Part shown: in pieces, positions 44,227 to 52,612 of the stretch | How the letters are laid out: every line of letters starts with the position of its first letter | Position numbering within the stretch: position 1 is the stretch's first letter | Source: Gordonia rubripertincta | Lineage (GTDB): Bacteria; Actinomycetota; Actinomycetes; Mycobacteriales; Mycobacteriaceae | Length of the DNA stretch: 64,000 bases | Assembly (NCBI RefSeq): GCF_038024875.1 | Contig: NZ_CP136136.1 | Span: 2,170,001 to 2,234,000 of the forward strand | Reading direction: 5' to 3' | Notes under the pieces: generated by a model | The model's database searches: none | What the model was told of the DNA's origin: nothing | What the model saw: the letters and a program-made list of their open reading frames with translations, nothing else | Made by a program: the position numbers and the translations under genes

Positions 44227-45035
44227 AGGGGCTGACTCCCGGCCTCGGCGACGTCGACGCAGTGATGGGCGTCCTCGCCGCCGATCACGACGAGGCGACC
44301 GTTGACCCGGAGCACCTCGACGTCGCTGCCGTACAGCTCGCTGAGCGTCTCGGTGGTCATCACCTCGTCGGGAGTGCCCACGCGGAAGCGGCCGCCGACC
44401 AGATAGAGCACACGGTCGACGTAGGGGAGGATCGGGTTGATCTCGTGCGTGACGAACACAACCGCGGTTCCCGCCTGCTTGCGGCGCTGGTCGATGAGGT
44501 CGACGACCACCTGCTGGTTGGTCGGGTCGAGACTCGCCAGCGGTTCGTCGCACAGCAGGAGGTCGGGATCGCTCACGACCGCCTGGGCGACACGCAGTCG
44601 TTGCTGTTCGCCTCCGGAGAGGACACCGAGCGGGGCGTCGGCGTAGGGGAGCGAGTCCACCGCGGCGAGTGCCTGGTCGACGAGTTCACGACGGCGCGAC
44701 CGGCCGCGGAAACCGAGTCCCCACCGGCTGCCGTCGACGCCGAAACCGACCAGGTCCCGGCCGCGGAGAGCCATCGGGTCGCCCTCGTCGGCGTGCTGCT
44801 GCGGGATGTAACCGATCTTGTCGGTCGTCTCCACGGTGCCGCGGTCGAGTGAGTACTGGCGCAGCAGAACGCGGAGGAACGAGGTCTTCCCCGACCCGTT
44901 GGGCCCGAGGACGGCGACGAACTCACCCGGCCGGATCGTCAGGTCGAGGTCGTCCCAGAGCACGCGGTCGCCGAAGCCGAGCCGCGCACCCGAGAACGTG
45001 ACCACCGGGTCGGTTCCCGCCGTCATCGCGGTCAC
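44223..45035 (-). CDS. znuC: Zinc/manganese-type ABC transporter ATP-binding protein
   Basis: A 270-residue ATPase with Walker A GPNGSGKTS (about 44-52), signature LSGGEQQRLRVAQ, Walker B LLLCDEPLASLD and the switch His in VTHEINPIL. The GTG start overlaps the stop of the binding-protein gene (GTGA), and its own stop overlaps the permease start, so the operon is fully coupled. Powers metal uptake with the permease and lipoprotein. Confidence 0.9.
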   Translation of the reverse strand: MTAMTAGTDPVVTFSGARLGFGDRVLWDDLDLTIRPGEFVAVLGPNGSGKTSFLRVLLRQYSLDRGTVETTDKIGYIPQQHADEGDPMALRGRDLVGFGVDGSRWGLGFRGRSRRRELVDQALAAVDSLPYADAPLGVLSGGEQQRLRVAQAVVSDPDLLLCDEPLASLDPTNQQVVVDLIDQRRKQAGTAVVFVTHEINPILPYVDRVLYLVGGRFRVGTPDEVMTTETLSELYGSDVEVLRVNGRLVVIGGEDAHHCVDVAEAGSQPL

Positions 45036-45991
45036 GACTTCTCTGCGTCGAGAGCTGCTGCGAGCGCGTCGACCTGGGCGCGCTGCCAGACGAGGTAGTC
45101 GGTGACGCCGTCCGGCAGGGTCTCGGTGAACTCGACCACGGGCACCTTCGCGGACTTCGCGACGTCGAGCATCGCCTGGGTCACCGGGTCGACGGCCTGG
45201 ACGTTGTAGATCAGGACGGCGGCGCCGCGGGAGGCGAGCAGGTCCTGCATGGCCGCGCGGTCCGCGGCGGACGGCGACTGACCCTCCTCGACGGCCTGGG
45301 TGAACCCGGCCGGAGCCGCGTCGACCAGGCCGGCCTCGGTGAGCAGGTACCCCGCGAGCGGTTCGGTCTGGGCCACCTTGGTGCCGTCGTGCGCCTTGCG
45401 GATGCCGGCGACCTCGCCGCGCAGTTCGTCGATGCCGGTGGTGAAGGTCTTGGCGTTCGCGCGGTAGGTCTCCGCGTTCGCCGGGTCCTGCTCGGCGAGG
45501 GCGTCGGCGACCTTGTCGGCGACCTCCGCGACGACGGGCAGGTCGTAGAAGACGTGTTCGTTCTCGTCGCCGTGGTCGTGTTCCGCGTGGTCGTCTGCGC
45601 TGTGGTCGTCGGCATCGTGATCGTGCGCGTCGTGGTCGTCGCTGCGGGTGAGGGCGTAGGCGTCGACGACCGTCGCGCCCGAGGACTTCGCGGCCTGTTC
45701 CATGTAGGCGTCGTAGTGGCCGCCGTTCATGACGAGGATGTCGGCGTCGGCGATCGTCGCGGTGTCGGCAGCGGACGGCTCGAACTCGTGGGGGTCGCCC
45801 TCAGTGTTGGTGTAGACGGAGGTGACGGTCGCCTTGTCGCCGGCGACGGCCGAGGCGACCGCGCCCCAGACGTTGGTCGACGTCACCACCGTCGGGGTGT
45901 CGTCACCGTTCCCGGAGTCGCTCGAGCAGCCGGCCAGTAGCAGCACGGCGGTGGACAGGGCTCCGGCAGCGGCCAGAAGCGTTTTCCTCAT
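45032..45991 (-). CDS. znuA: Metal ABC transporter substrate-binding lipoprotein (ZnuA-like)
   Basis: A 319-residue cluster A-I binding protein. Signal peptide with lipobox LLAGC22, metal-site segments GDPHEFEP and MNGGHYDAYM, and a His/Asp-rich loop of about 30 residues between the first lobes (motifs DDHDAHDHD and EHDHGDENEH) that is typical of zinc binders. It captures metal outside the membrane for the permease. An imperfect palindrome of Zur/Fur type at 46007-46019 overlaps the expected promoter. Confidence 0.9.
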   Translation of the reverse strand: MRKTLLAAAGALSTAVLLLAGCSSDSGNGDDTPTVVTSTNVWGAVASAVAGDKATVTSVYTNTEGDPHEFEPSAADTATIADADILVMNGGHYDAYMEQAAKSSGATVVDAYALTRSDDHDAHDHDADDHSADDHAEHDHGDENEHVFYDLPVVAEVADKVADALAEQDPANAETYRANAKTFTTGIDELRGEVAGIRKAHDGTKVAQTEPLAGYLLTEAGLVDAAPAGFTQAVEEGQSPSAADRAAMQDLLASRGAAVLIYNVQAVDPVTQAMLDVAKSAKVPVVEFTETLPDGVTDYLVWQRAQVDALAAALDAEKS

Positions 45992-46006
45992 GACACCCTT
46001 TACGCA

Positions 46007-46019
46007 AATGACAATCGTT
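46007..46019. promoter_or_regulatory. Zur/Fur-like operator before the zinc importer
   Basis: AATGA-CAA-TCGTT is an inverted repeat with one mismatch (AAYGA-N3-TCRTT). It lies 16-28 bases before the binding-protein start in a locally AT-rich stretch. The form resembles Fur-family boxes. Zinc-dependent repression is expected for this operon but not shown. Confidence 0.45.
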
Positions 46020-46126
46020 ACCGAAAACAGTGTAGGCGATGGCCGGGTGCGACGCGAAGCCGCGTGAGATCTGTGGTGTGCGCTGGTCCAAGCGGAGGGT
46101 GCGCGTCACCGGCGGCACCATTTCTC

Positions 46127-46132
46127 TAAGGT
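46127..46132 (+). promoter_or_regulatory. -10 box TAAGGT before mshA
   Basis: TAAGGT ends seven bases before the ATG at 46140 and favours that codon over the GTG at 46131, which would overlap the box. Confidence 0.45.
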
Positions 46133-46139
46133 GGAGAAC

Positions 46140-47507
46140 ATGACCTCCAGCCCGTTGCCGCGGCGTGTTGCGCTGATCTCCGTGCACACCTCGCCGTTGG
46201 CGCAGCCGGGTACCGGCGACGCGGGCGGGATGAACGTCTACGTCTGGCAGACGGCGATCCGGCTCGCCCGGCGCGGCATCGAGGTCGAGATCTTCACCCG
46301 GGCGACCTCCTCGTCCGATGCGCCGTCGGTCGTGGCCGCGCCGGGTGTGACCGTCCGTCACGTCATCGCCGGCCCGTTCGAGGGTCTCGACAAGCGAGAC
46401 CTGCCCGCCCAGCTCTGCGCCTTCACCGCGGGTGTGCTCCGGGCCGAGGCTGCGCAGGCGCCGGGTCACTACGACGTGATCCACTCCCACTACTGGCTGT
46501 CCGGGCAGGTCGGCTGGCTGGCGCGGGACCGCTGGGGCGTGCCGCTGGTGCACACCGCCCACACCCTCGCCGCGGTGAAGAACGCCGCCCTGGCCGAGGG
46601 TGACACCGCCGAGCCGCAGCTACGCGTCATCGGCGAGCAACAGGTGGTGGGCGAGGCCGACCGCCTGGTCGCGAACACCGAAACCGAAGCGGCAGAACTT
46701 CTCTCGATGTACGACGCCGACGCTGACCGCATCGACGTGGTGACACCGGGCGCCGACCTCGAGTGCTACACGCCGGGCTCGTCGGCCGAGGCCAGGTCGA
46801 TCCTCGGTCTCGATCCCGACGAGACGATCGTGACGTTCGTGGGACGGATCCAGCCGCTCAAGGCTCCCGATCTCCTGGTCGCCGCGATGGCACCGCTGAT
46901 CGAGGACGCCGTCGCATCCGGGCGCAAGCTGCGGCTCCTGATCGTCGGCGGGCCGTCGGGTTCCGGACTGCAGCGCCCCACCGCACTCATGGATCAGGTT
47001 GCCGAACTGGGGATCTCGCAGTCCGTCACCTTCCTTCCGCCGCAGCCGTCGGATCGGCTCGTCCAGGTGTACCGCGCCTCGGACCTGGTCGCGGTGCCCA
47101 GCCATTCCGAGAGTTTCGGTCTCGTGGCCATCGAGGCGCAAGCCTGTGGGACGCCGGTCATCGCCGCCCACGTCGGTGGTCTCGGCGTCGCCGTCGACGA
47201 CGGCCGCACCGGGGTGCTCGTCAACGGTCATGTGCCCGGTGACTGGACGAACGCATTGGAAAAGCTTCTGGCGCAGCCCGATCGGCTGGCCGAGCTCGGT
47301 CGCAACGCCCGCCGCCACGCCGAGAAGTTCTCCTGGGAGCACACGGTGGACCAGCTCATCGAGAGCTATCGCCGGGCGATGGAGTCCTTCGCCGCCCAGA
47401 CCGATGCGGCCCAGAAGGATGCCGAGCAGGCGGCGGCACAGACACCGGGCGGCCCCGCCCGGGCTCGCCGGCGCTGGCGTCGGCGGCGCAATCGGGTGAC
47501 CGTCTGA
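46140..47507 (+). CDS. mshA: D-inositol-3-phosphate glycosyltransferase
   Basis: First committed step of mycothiol synthesis: UDP-GlcNAc plus inositol 3-phosphate. The 455-residue GT4 enzyme has the N-terminal TSPLAQPGTGDAGGMNVYV (motif GDAGGMNVY), IHSHYWLSG, the donor motif FVGRIQPLKAPD and HSESFGLVAIEAQACGTPV (motif ESFGLVAIEA). A basic, Ala-rich tail of about 40 residues follows the fold. Gene order mshA then YbjN-like matches Rv0486-Rv0487. Confidence 0.96.
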   Translation: MTSSPLPRRVALISVHTSPLAQPGTGDAGGMNVYVWQTAIRLARRGIEVEIFTRATSSSDAPSVVAAPGVTVRHVIAGPFEGLDKRDLPAQLCAFTAGVLRAEAAQAPGHYDVIHSHYWLSGQVGWLARDRWGVPLVHTAHTLAAVKNAALAEGDTAEPQLRVIGEQQVVGEADRLVANTETEAAELLSMYDADADRIDVVTPGADLECYTPGSSAEARSILGLDPDETIVTFVGRIQPLKAPDLLVAAMAPLIEDAVASGRKLRLLIVGGPSGSGLQRPTALMDQVAELGISQSVTFLPPQPSDRLVQVYRASDLVAVPSHSESFGLVAIEAQACGTPVIAAHVGGLGVAVDDGRTGVLVNGHVPGDWTNALEKLLAQPDRLAELGRNARRHAEKFSWEHTVDQLIESYRRAMESFAAQTDAAQKDAEQAAAQTPGGPARARRRWRRRRNRVTV

Positions 47508-47544
47508 GGGTCTCGCAGTACCCGTTCCCCACCGAGAGGATGTC

Positions 47545-48153
47545 GTGAGTCGCACCGAGGTCGTCGACCTGCTCGAGAAGACACTGACCGAGAACGAGAT
47601 CGCCTACTCGCGTAAGAGCGGTGGTGGAGCCGACGTCGACCACGTCATCCTGGAACTCCCGGGCGAGCAGAAGCTCAAGACGACGGTCCTGCTCACCGCC
47701 AGCGAACACGGGGTCAGGGTCGAGGCCTTCGTGTGCCGCCGACCCGACGAGAACCACGCGGGCGTCTACAAGTACCTGCTCAAGCGGAACCGTCGGCTGT
47801 TCGGCGTCGCCTACACGATCGACAACACCGGCGACATCTACCTCGTCGGCCGGATCTCGGCCGACGCACTCGGCTCCGACGAACTCGACCGTGTCCTCGG
47901 GCAGGTACTCGAGGCTGCCGACGGCGACTTCAACACCCTGCTCGAACTCGGCTTCCTCTCCTCGATCCAGCGCGAGTGGGCCTGGCGCGTGTCGCGCGGT
48001 GAATCCCTGCGGAACCTCCTGGCCTTCGAGCACCTCATCGACAAGGAGGCGCTGCCCGAGGCCGGCGCCCCGCTCGAAGGACGTTACGTCCCAGGCGAGT
48101 CCGTCGTCGAGGGCGCGCAGACCTCCAGCGACGAGCCTGTGTCCGACGACTGA
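47545..48153 (+). CDS. YbjN-domain protein (Rv0487-like)
   Basis: A 202-residue YbjN/type-III-chaperone-like fold protein. VCRRPDENHAGVYKYLLKRNRR (motif HAGVYKYLLKRN) and IDNTGDIYLVGRI mark the family. The conserved place behind mshA (as Rv0487) suggests a linked but unknown role. The GTG start follows GAGAGGA. The C-terminal 40 residues are acidic and probably flexible. Confidence 0.85.
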   Translation: MSRTEVVDLLEKTLTENEIAYSRKSGGGADVDHVILELPGEQKLKTTVLLTASEHGVRVEAFVCRRPDENHAGVYKYLLKRNRRLFGVAYTIDNTGDIYLVGRISADALGSDELDRVLGQVLEAADGDFNTLLELGFLSSIQREWAWRVSRGESLRNLLAFEHLIDKEALPEAGAPLEGRYVPGESVVEGAQTSSDEPVSDD

Positions 48154-48299
48154 GAAACGCTCCCGGTCAACCGCCCTGGGCAGCGGCATCGCAGACATAT
48201 ATCGTCGGTGGCCGCGATCTGGGGTCGATTCGAGGGGCGGTTCTTGTAGGTGGTGTCCCACCGGGCCGGGGGAGTTTGATTGGATGGAGAGGTCCAGGT

Positions 48300-48331
48300 C
48301 ACACCGTGTCAACGAGTGTTGATACGGTGTG
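48300..48331. promoter_or_regulatory. 32-bp inverted repeat before the acyl-CoA ligase (TetR-type operator candidate)
   Basis: CACACCGTGTCAAC (48300-48313) and GTTGATACGGTGTG (48318-48331) pair at 13 of 14 positions around GAGT. The repeat ends 31 bases before the ligase ATG. A site this long, with no T run, is better read as a dimeric-repressor operator than as a terminator. Confidence 0.6.
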
Positions 48332-48362
48332 CGGGCAGAATCGACCCATCACCGGAGGTGCC

Positions 48363-49970
48363 ATGAGCTTCACGAGTCCTTTCCCCGACGTCGAGATCCC
48401 CGATGTGAGTGTCTTCGACTACCTGTTCGGGTCGGTCGCCGACGAGGACCGCGAACGGATCGCCCTGGTGGACCCGAAGTCGGGTTCGACGACCACTTAC
48501 GGCCAGCTGGTCGGCCAGATCGAGGCCGCGGCCGGCGCTTTGGCGTCGCGGGGGATCGGGGTCGGGGATGTGGTGGGCATCCTCTCGCCGAACATTCCGG
48601 CGTTCGCGACCGTGTTCCATGGCATCCTGCGTGCGGGCGCGACGGCGACGACGATCAATGCGCTGTTCACCGCGACCGAGATCGCCAAACAGTTGCGGGA
48701 TTCCGGCGCCAAGATGCTGGTGACGATCTCGCCGATGTTCGAGCAGGCCAAGGCGGCTGCCGACGAGGTGGGGTTGGCCGCGGAGAGCCTGATCGTCCTC
48801 GACGGTGAGGGGCAGGACGCCTCGGGTCATCCGAACGCGGTGGATCTGCTGGGTCCGAACCTGCCCGCGCCGGACGTCTCCTTCGACCCGGCCACCCATG
48901 TGGCGGTGTTGCCCTACAGCTCGGGAACGACCGGAAACCCCAAGGGTGTTGCGCTGTCTCACCGGAATCTGGTCGCCAACGTCGCCCAGCTGAGGCCGTT
49001 GCAGGGTATGACCGCCGACGATGTGGTGATCGCGGTGCTGCCGTTCTTCCACATCTACGGGATGACGGTGTTGCTCAATGCGGCTCTCGCGGCTCGCGGT
49101 TCGCTGGTCATCATGCCGCGATTCGATCTGGTGGAGTTCTTGGAGAACATCCAGAACCACAAGGTGACGATGGCCTACATCGCGCCGCCGGTCGCGGTGG
49201 CGCTCGCGAAGCATCCGATCGTGGACAACTACGACCTGTCGTCGTTGCACACGATGATGTCGGGGGCGGCCCCGCTCGACGACGAGTTGGGTCAGGCCGT
49301 GGCCAAGCGTTTGGACCTGCACATGTTGCAGGGCTACGGCATGAGCGAGCTGTCGCCGGTCTCGCACATCATCCCCTTCGACACCCAGGCCACGTTGGGG
49401 CGTGAGGATCCGCCGCTGTCGTCGACGGGCTGGCCGGTGCCGAACACCGTGAACAAGGTTGTCGATCCGGCCACCGGTGAGGACATCCCTCTTCCGCAGG
49501 AGGGGCTCTCGGAGCCGGGTGAGTTGTGGGTGAAGGGGCCGAACGTGATGCTCGGTTACCTCAACAACGAGCAGGCCACCGCCGACACCATCGATGCCGA
49601 CGGTTTTCTGCACACCGGTGACATGGCGCAGGTCGATCCGACGGGGTGTGTCTACATCGTCGATCGGCTCAAGGAGCTCATCAAGTACAAGGGCTACCAG
49701 GTGCCGCCGGCGGAGTTGGAGGCCCTGCTGCTGACCCATGACAAGATCGCGGACTCGGCGGTCATCGGTGTGATCGATGCGGAGTCGGGGGAGGAGATCC
49801 CGAAGGCGTTCGTGGTCCGGCAGCCCGAGGCCGAGCTGACCGCCGACGAGGTGATGGAGTTCGTGGCGTCGAAGGTGGCCCCGCACAAGAAGGTTCGTGC
49901 GGTGGAGTTCATCGAGGCGATCCCGAAGTCGGCGTCGGGCAAGATCCTCCGCAAGGACCTGCGCAAGTAG
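48363..49970 (+). CDS. AMP-dependent acyl-CoA ligase (4-coumarate:CoA ligase-like)
   Basis: A 535-residue ANL-superfamily enzyme that activates a carboxylic acid as the adenylate and then forms the CoA thioester. Motifs: YSSGTTGNPKGV (P-loop-like), QGYGMSELSP, GFLHTGDMA, YIVDRLKELIKYKG and the C-terminal PKSASGKILRK with the catalytic Lys. It is closest in style to 4CL-like ligases. CGGAGG precedes the ATG. It interrupts the Rv0487-gpm1 synteny together with the tRNA and permease. The acid may be aromatic or a fatty acid. Confidence 0.92.
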   Translation: MSFTSPFPDVEIPDVSVFDYLFGSVADEDRERIALVDPKSGSTTTYGQLVGQIEAAAGALASRGIGVGDVVGILSPNIPAFATVFHGILRAGATATTINALFTATEIAKQLRDSGAKMLVTISPMFEQAKAAADEVGLAAESLIVLDGEGQDASGHPNAVDLLGPNLPAPDVSFDPATHVAVLPYSSGTTGNPKGVALSHRNLVANVAQLRPLQGMTADDVVIAVLPFFHIYGMTVLLNAALAARGSLVIMPRFDLVEFLENIQNHKVTMAYIAPPVAVALAKHPIVDNYDLSSLHTMMSGAAPLDDELGQAVAKRLDLHMLQGYGMSELSPVSHIIPFDTQATLGREDPPLSSTGWPVPNTVNKVVDPATGEDIPLPQEGLSEPGELWVKGPNVMLGYLNNEQATADTIDADGFLHTGDMAQVDPTGCVYIVDRLKELIKYKGYQVPPAELEALLLTHDKIADSAVIGVIDAESGEEIPKAFVVRQPEAELTADEVMEFVASKVAPHKKVRAVEFIEAIPKSASGKILRKDLRK

Positions 49971-50050
49971 GTCCGGGCGCAGGACAAGGACCCGTCCGAG
50001 CTGCCGATTTGGTGCAGGACGCACCCCGCGGATAGTGTTGCTCCTTGCAA

Positions 50051-50127
50051 CGCGGGGTGGAGCAGCTCGGTAGCTCGCTGGGCTCATAACCCAGAGGTCG
50101 CAGGTTCAAATCCTGTCCCCGCTACCA
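50051..50127 (+). tRNA. Initiator tRNA-fMet (CAT)
   Basis: 77 nt with encoded CCA. The anticodon loop is CTCATAA. Three GC pairs (GGG/CCC) at the bottom of the anticodon stem and a mismatched first acceptor pair (C1 opposite T72) are the hallmarks of initiator tRNA. The T-loop GTTCAAATC is intact. A 44-nt perfect palindrome follows immediately. Confidence 0.95.
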
Positions 50128-50171
50128 GAATCGACCCCCGACCAGGTGATCACCTGGTCGGGGGTCGATTC
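50128..50171. terminator. 44-nt perfect palindrome after the initiator tRNA
   Basis: The 22-base left arm (GAATCGACCCCC...GGTGA) is the exact complement of the right arm with no spacer. It begins at the base after the tRNA CCA. It should end tRNA transcription and, from the other side, that of the permease. Confidence 0.85.
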
Positions 50172-50269
50172 ATTTCCGGGCTCTCCGCGAGGTCGTCAAC
50201 TCATCTGATGCGGCGGCACCTCGTCGTAGCTGATCGCATGGTCACCGGCACGCCTGTTCCACCAATAGG

Positions 50270-51643
50270 TCACAGGGCCCACAGGAGCACGCCGAGGAGC
50301 AGGAGCCAACCGGCGATCACGTACTGCTCGGGATCGCGGCCGGTGATCGGCAGGGTGAGATACCCGCACGTGACGGCGCCGAGCACGGCGACGGGTGTGG
50401 AGGTGCGGAAGTGCTTGTGCTCCACCGTGTCCCGACGTAGCACGAGCACCGATATGTTGACGATGGTGAACACCGCGAGCAGCAGGAGCGCGGTGGTGCC
50501 GCCGAGCAGCCCGACGACGGAGCTCTTCGGGTCGGAGCTCACGTAGGTGAGCAGCAACAGGGCGATGACCGTGGTGAAGATGACGGCCGCGAACGGGGTA
50601 CGGCGCCCCGGGTGGACGTACGACAGGAACTTGGGCAGCACACCGCGTTTGGCCATGCCGTAGAGAAGGCGGCTCGCCATCATCATGTTGATCAGGGCGG
50701 TGTTGGCGACCGCGAACATCGAGATCCACGGCAGCAGATCCGACATCGGGAAGTCCGGCGCCGCGGCCTGGACGACGTCGACGAGCGGGGTCTCGCTCTC
50801 GGAGAGCACGCCCACCGGCACGATCGCCACGGCGCAGATCGCGATCAGGACGTAGACGGCGGCGGTGATGCCGAGGCCGCTCAGCATGACCTTCGGGAAG
50901 ATGCGGGTCGGCTCCTTGCACTCCTCGGCCATGTTGACCGAGTCCTCGAAGCCGACGAGCGCGAAGAAGGCCAGCGAGGTGGCCGCGGTGACGGCGATGA
51001 AGACGTTCTTGTCGTCGGGACTCTCGAACGCCACCACCGCATCCCAGTGCTCGGCGTTGCCGCCGGCGATGAACCAGTAACCGATGAACAGCACGAGCAG
51101 CAGACCGGTCAGCTCCACGAGGGTCAGGACGACGTTGGTGCCGACGCCCTCGGCGACGCCGCGGAAGTTGATGAACATGACGAGGAGCAGGAAACCGACG
51201 GCCACCGCGTAGAGGGCGGGATTCGTGGCGTCGGGGGACTCGCCGCCGAACGCGGTCAGCATGTTCACCGCGAATGCGCGGGAGGCCGTCGTCGCCGACG
51301 TGATGCCCGAACACATCACCGTGAACAGCACGATGAAGGTGATGAAGTGGATGCCGAAGGCCTTGTGCACGTAGAGCGCTGCCCCGGCGGCCTGCGGATA
51401 CTTCGTCACCAGTTCGAGGTAGGAGAACGCGGTGAGTGTCGCGACGGCGAAGGCGATGAGGAACGGCAGCCACGCCGCGCCCCCGACCTCGCCCGCCACC
51501 TGACCGGTCAGCGCGTAGACGCCGGTGCCGAGGATGTCGCCGATGATGAACAGGAGCAGCAGCTTCCAGCCCAGTACGCGTTTGAGCTCGGGCTGCTGTT
51601 CCGCATTCTTGCCGGTCTCGCCGGCGTTTGTGCTGGCTGTCAT
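50270..51643 (-). CDS. APC-superfamily amino-acid permease, C-terminus probably frameshifted
   Basis: A polytopic amino-acid/polyamine/organocation transporter with about 12 helices. GWKLLLLFIIGDILGTGVYAL (motif GDILGTGVYALTG) is the family's TM1 substrate loop, and FFALVGFEDSVNMAEE the TM6 loop. As written it stops after LLLLGVLLWAL (457 residues). Adding one base to the run at 50278-50280 continues into GPVTYWWNRRAGDHAIS and ends at 50196, a more natural transporter tail. The start lies six bases from a -10 box. Substrate unknown. Confidence 0.88.
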   Translation of the reverse strand: MTASTNAGETGKNAEQQPELKRVLGWKLLLLFIIGDILGTGVYALTGQVAGEVGGAAWLPFLIAFAVATLTAFSYLELVTKYPQAAGAALYVHKAFGIHFITFIVLFTVMCSGITSATTASRAFAVNMLTAFGGESPDATNPALYAVAVGFLLLVMFINFRGVAEGVGTNVVLTLVELTGLLLVLFIGYWFIAGGNAEHWDAVVAFESPDDKNVFIAVTAATSLAFFALVGFEDSVNMAEECKEPTRIFPKVMLSGLGITAAVYVLIAICAVAIVPVGVLSESETPLVDVVQAAAPDFPMSDLLPWISMFAVANTALINMMMASRLLYGMAKRGVLPKFLSYVHPGRRTPFAAVIFTTVIALLLLTYVSSDPKSSVVGLLGGTTALLLLAVFTIVNISVLVLRRDTVEHKHFRTSTPVAVLGAVTCGYLTLPITGRDPEQYVIAGWLLLLGVLLWAL

Positions 51644-51649
51644 GCGACA

Positions 51650-51655
51650 ACGCTA
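51650..51655 (-). promoter_or_regulatory. -10 box TAGCGT, leaderless start of the permease
   Basis: TAGCGT on the minus strand ends six bases before the permease ATG. Confidence 0.5.
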
Positions 51656-51755
51656 GACCTCGCCAGGTGCGGTCGCCGCGCGAATCGCGACGCCGGACAC
51701 CAAATGGGCGGGCGGCGGGAAGAGGGCGCCGCGCGTCTGTGCGAAACTATCGCCC

Positions 51756-52502
51756 ATGAGCAACGGCACCCTGATCCTGATGCGTCACGGCGAGAGCGAA
51801 TGGAATGCGTCCAACCAGTTCACCGGATGGGTGGACGTGGCGCTCACGGACAAGGGCAAGGCCGAGGCCGTACGGGCCGGTGAACTGCTCGTCGAGCACG
51901 ATCTGCTGCCCGACGTTCTGTACACCTCGCTCCTGCGCCGCGCGATCTCGACGGCGCAGATCGCTCTCGACACCGCCGACCGCCACTGGATCCCGGTGGT
52001 CCGCGACTGGCGTCTCAACGAGCGTCATTACGGTGCGCTCCAGGGCCTCAACAAGGCCGACACCCTGGAGAAGTACGGCCAGGAGCAGTTCATGCTGTGG
52101 CGTCGCAGCTACGACACCCCGCCGCCGGCCATCGAGCCCGACGCCGAGTACAGCCAGGTCGGCGACCCGCGGTACGCCGACCTCGACGAGGTCCCGCTGA
52201 CCGAGTGCCTCAAGGACGTCGTGGCGCGGATGATCCCGTACTTCACCGAGACGATCGCCGCCGACATCAAGGCGGGCAAGACCGTACTCGTGGCCGCACA
52301 CGGCAATTCGCTTCGTGCGCTCGTCAAGCACCTCGACGGCATCTCCGACGAGGACATCGCCGGTCTGAACATCCCCACCGGCAACCCGCTGCGCTACGAC
52401 CTCGACGAGAACCTCAAGCCCCTGAACCCGGGCGGCACCTACCTCGACCCCGAGGCGGCTGCGGCCGGCGCGGCCGCGGTGGCGGCCCAGGGCCAGAAGT
52501 AG
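51756..52502 (+). CDS. gpmA: 2,3-bisphosphoglycerate-dependent phosphoglycerate mutase
   Basis: Interconverts 3- and 2-phosphoglycerate in glycolysis. The 248-residue protein has the phosphohistidine motif LMRHGESEWN (H11), the RRAISTAQ segment, LNERHYGALQG and the second active-site His in AAHGNSLRAL. Orthologous to Rv0489 and, as there, lies upstream of senX3-regX3. A strong hairpin terminator follows. Confidence 0.96.
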   Translation: MSNGTLILMRHGESEWNASNQFTGWVDVALTDKGKAEAVRAGELLVEHDLLPDVLYTSLLRRAISTAQIALDTADRHWIPVVRDWRLNERHYGALQGLNKADTLEKYGQEQFMLWRRSYDTPPPAIEPDAEYSQVGDPRYADLDEVPLTECLKDVVARMIPYFTETIAADIKAGKTVLVAAHGNSLRALVKHLDGISDEDIAGLNIPTGNPLRYDLDENLKPLNPGGTYLDPEAAAAGAAAVAAQGQK

Positions 52503-52524
52503 CCTTCGGACCCGCCTCGACACG

Positions 52525-52561
52525 CGCGCTCGCCACCCGGAAACGCCGGGTGGCGAGCGCG
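52525..52561 (+). terminator. Hairpin terminator after gpmA
   Basis: Perfect 16-bp arms (CGCGCTCGCCACCCGG and its complement) around AAACG, followed by an AT-rich stretch. Confidence 0.8.
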
Positions 52562-52599
52562 TAACATAATCGTCATAGCTTCTTCGGTGTGACGCGCGC

Positions 52600-52605
52600 T
52601 ACATT
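52600..52605 (+). promoter_or_regulatory. -10 box TACATT, leaderless start
   Basis: TACATT ends seven bases before the ATG at 52613 and supports that start over the GTG at 52589. Confidence 0.45.
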
Positions 52606-52612
52606 AGACGCT

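Noticed and set aside
45590..45660. Short repeated units suggesting a direct-repeat or CRISPR-like array
   Set aside because: They are GTGGTCGTC-type codon repeats encoding the His/Asp-rich loop of the zinc-binding lipoprotein.
50051..51643. Genomic island at the tRNA gene
   Set aside because: No integrase or repeated tRNA 3' end was found; the neighbouring accessory genes look like ordinary metabolic and transport genes.
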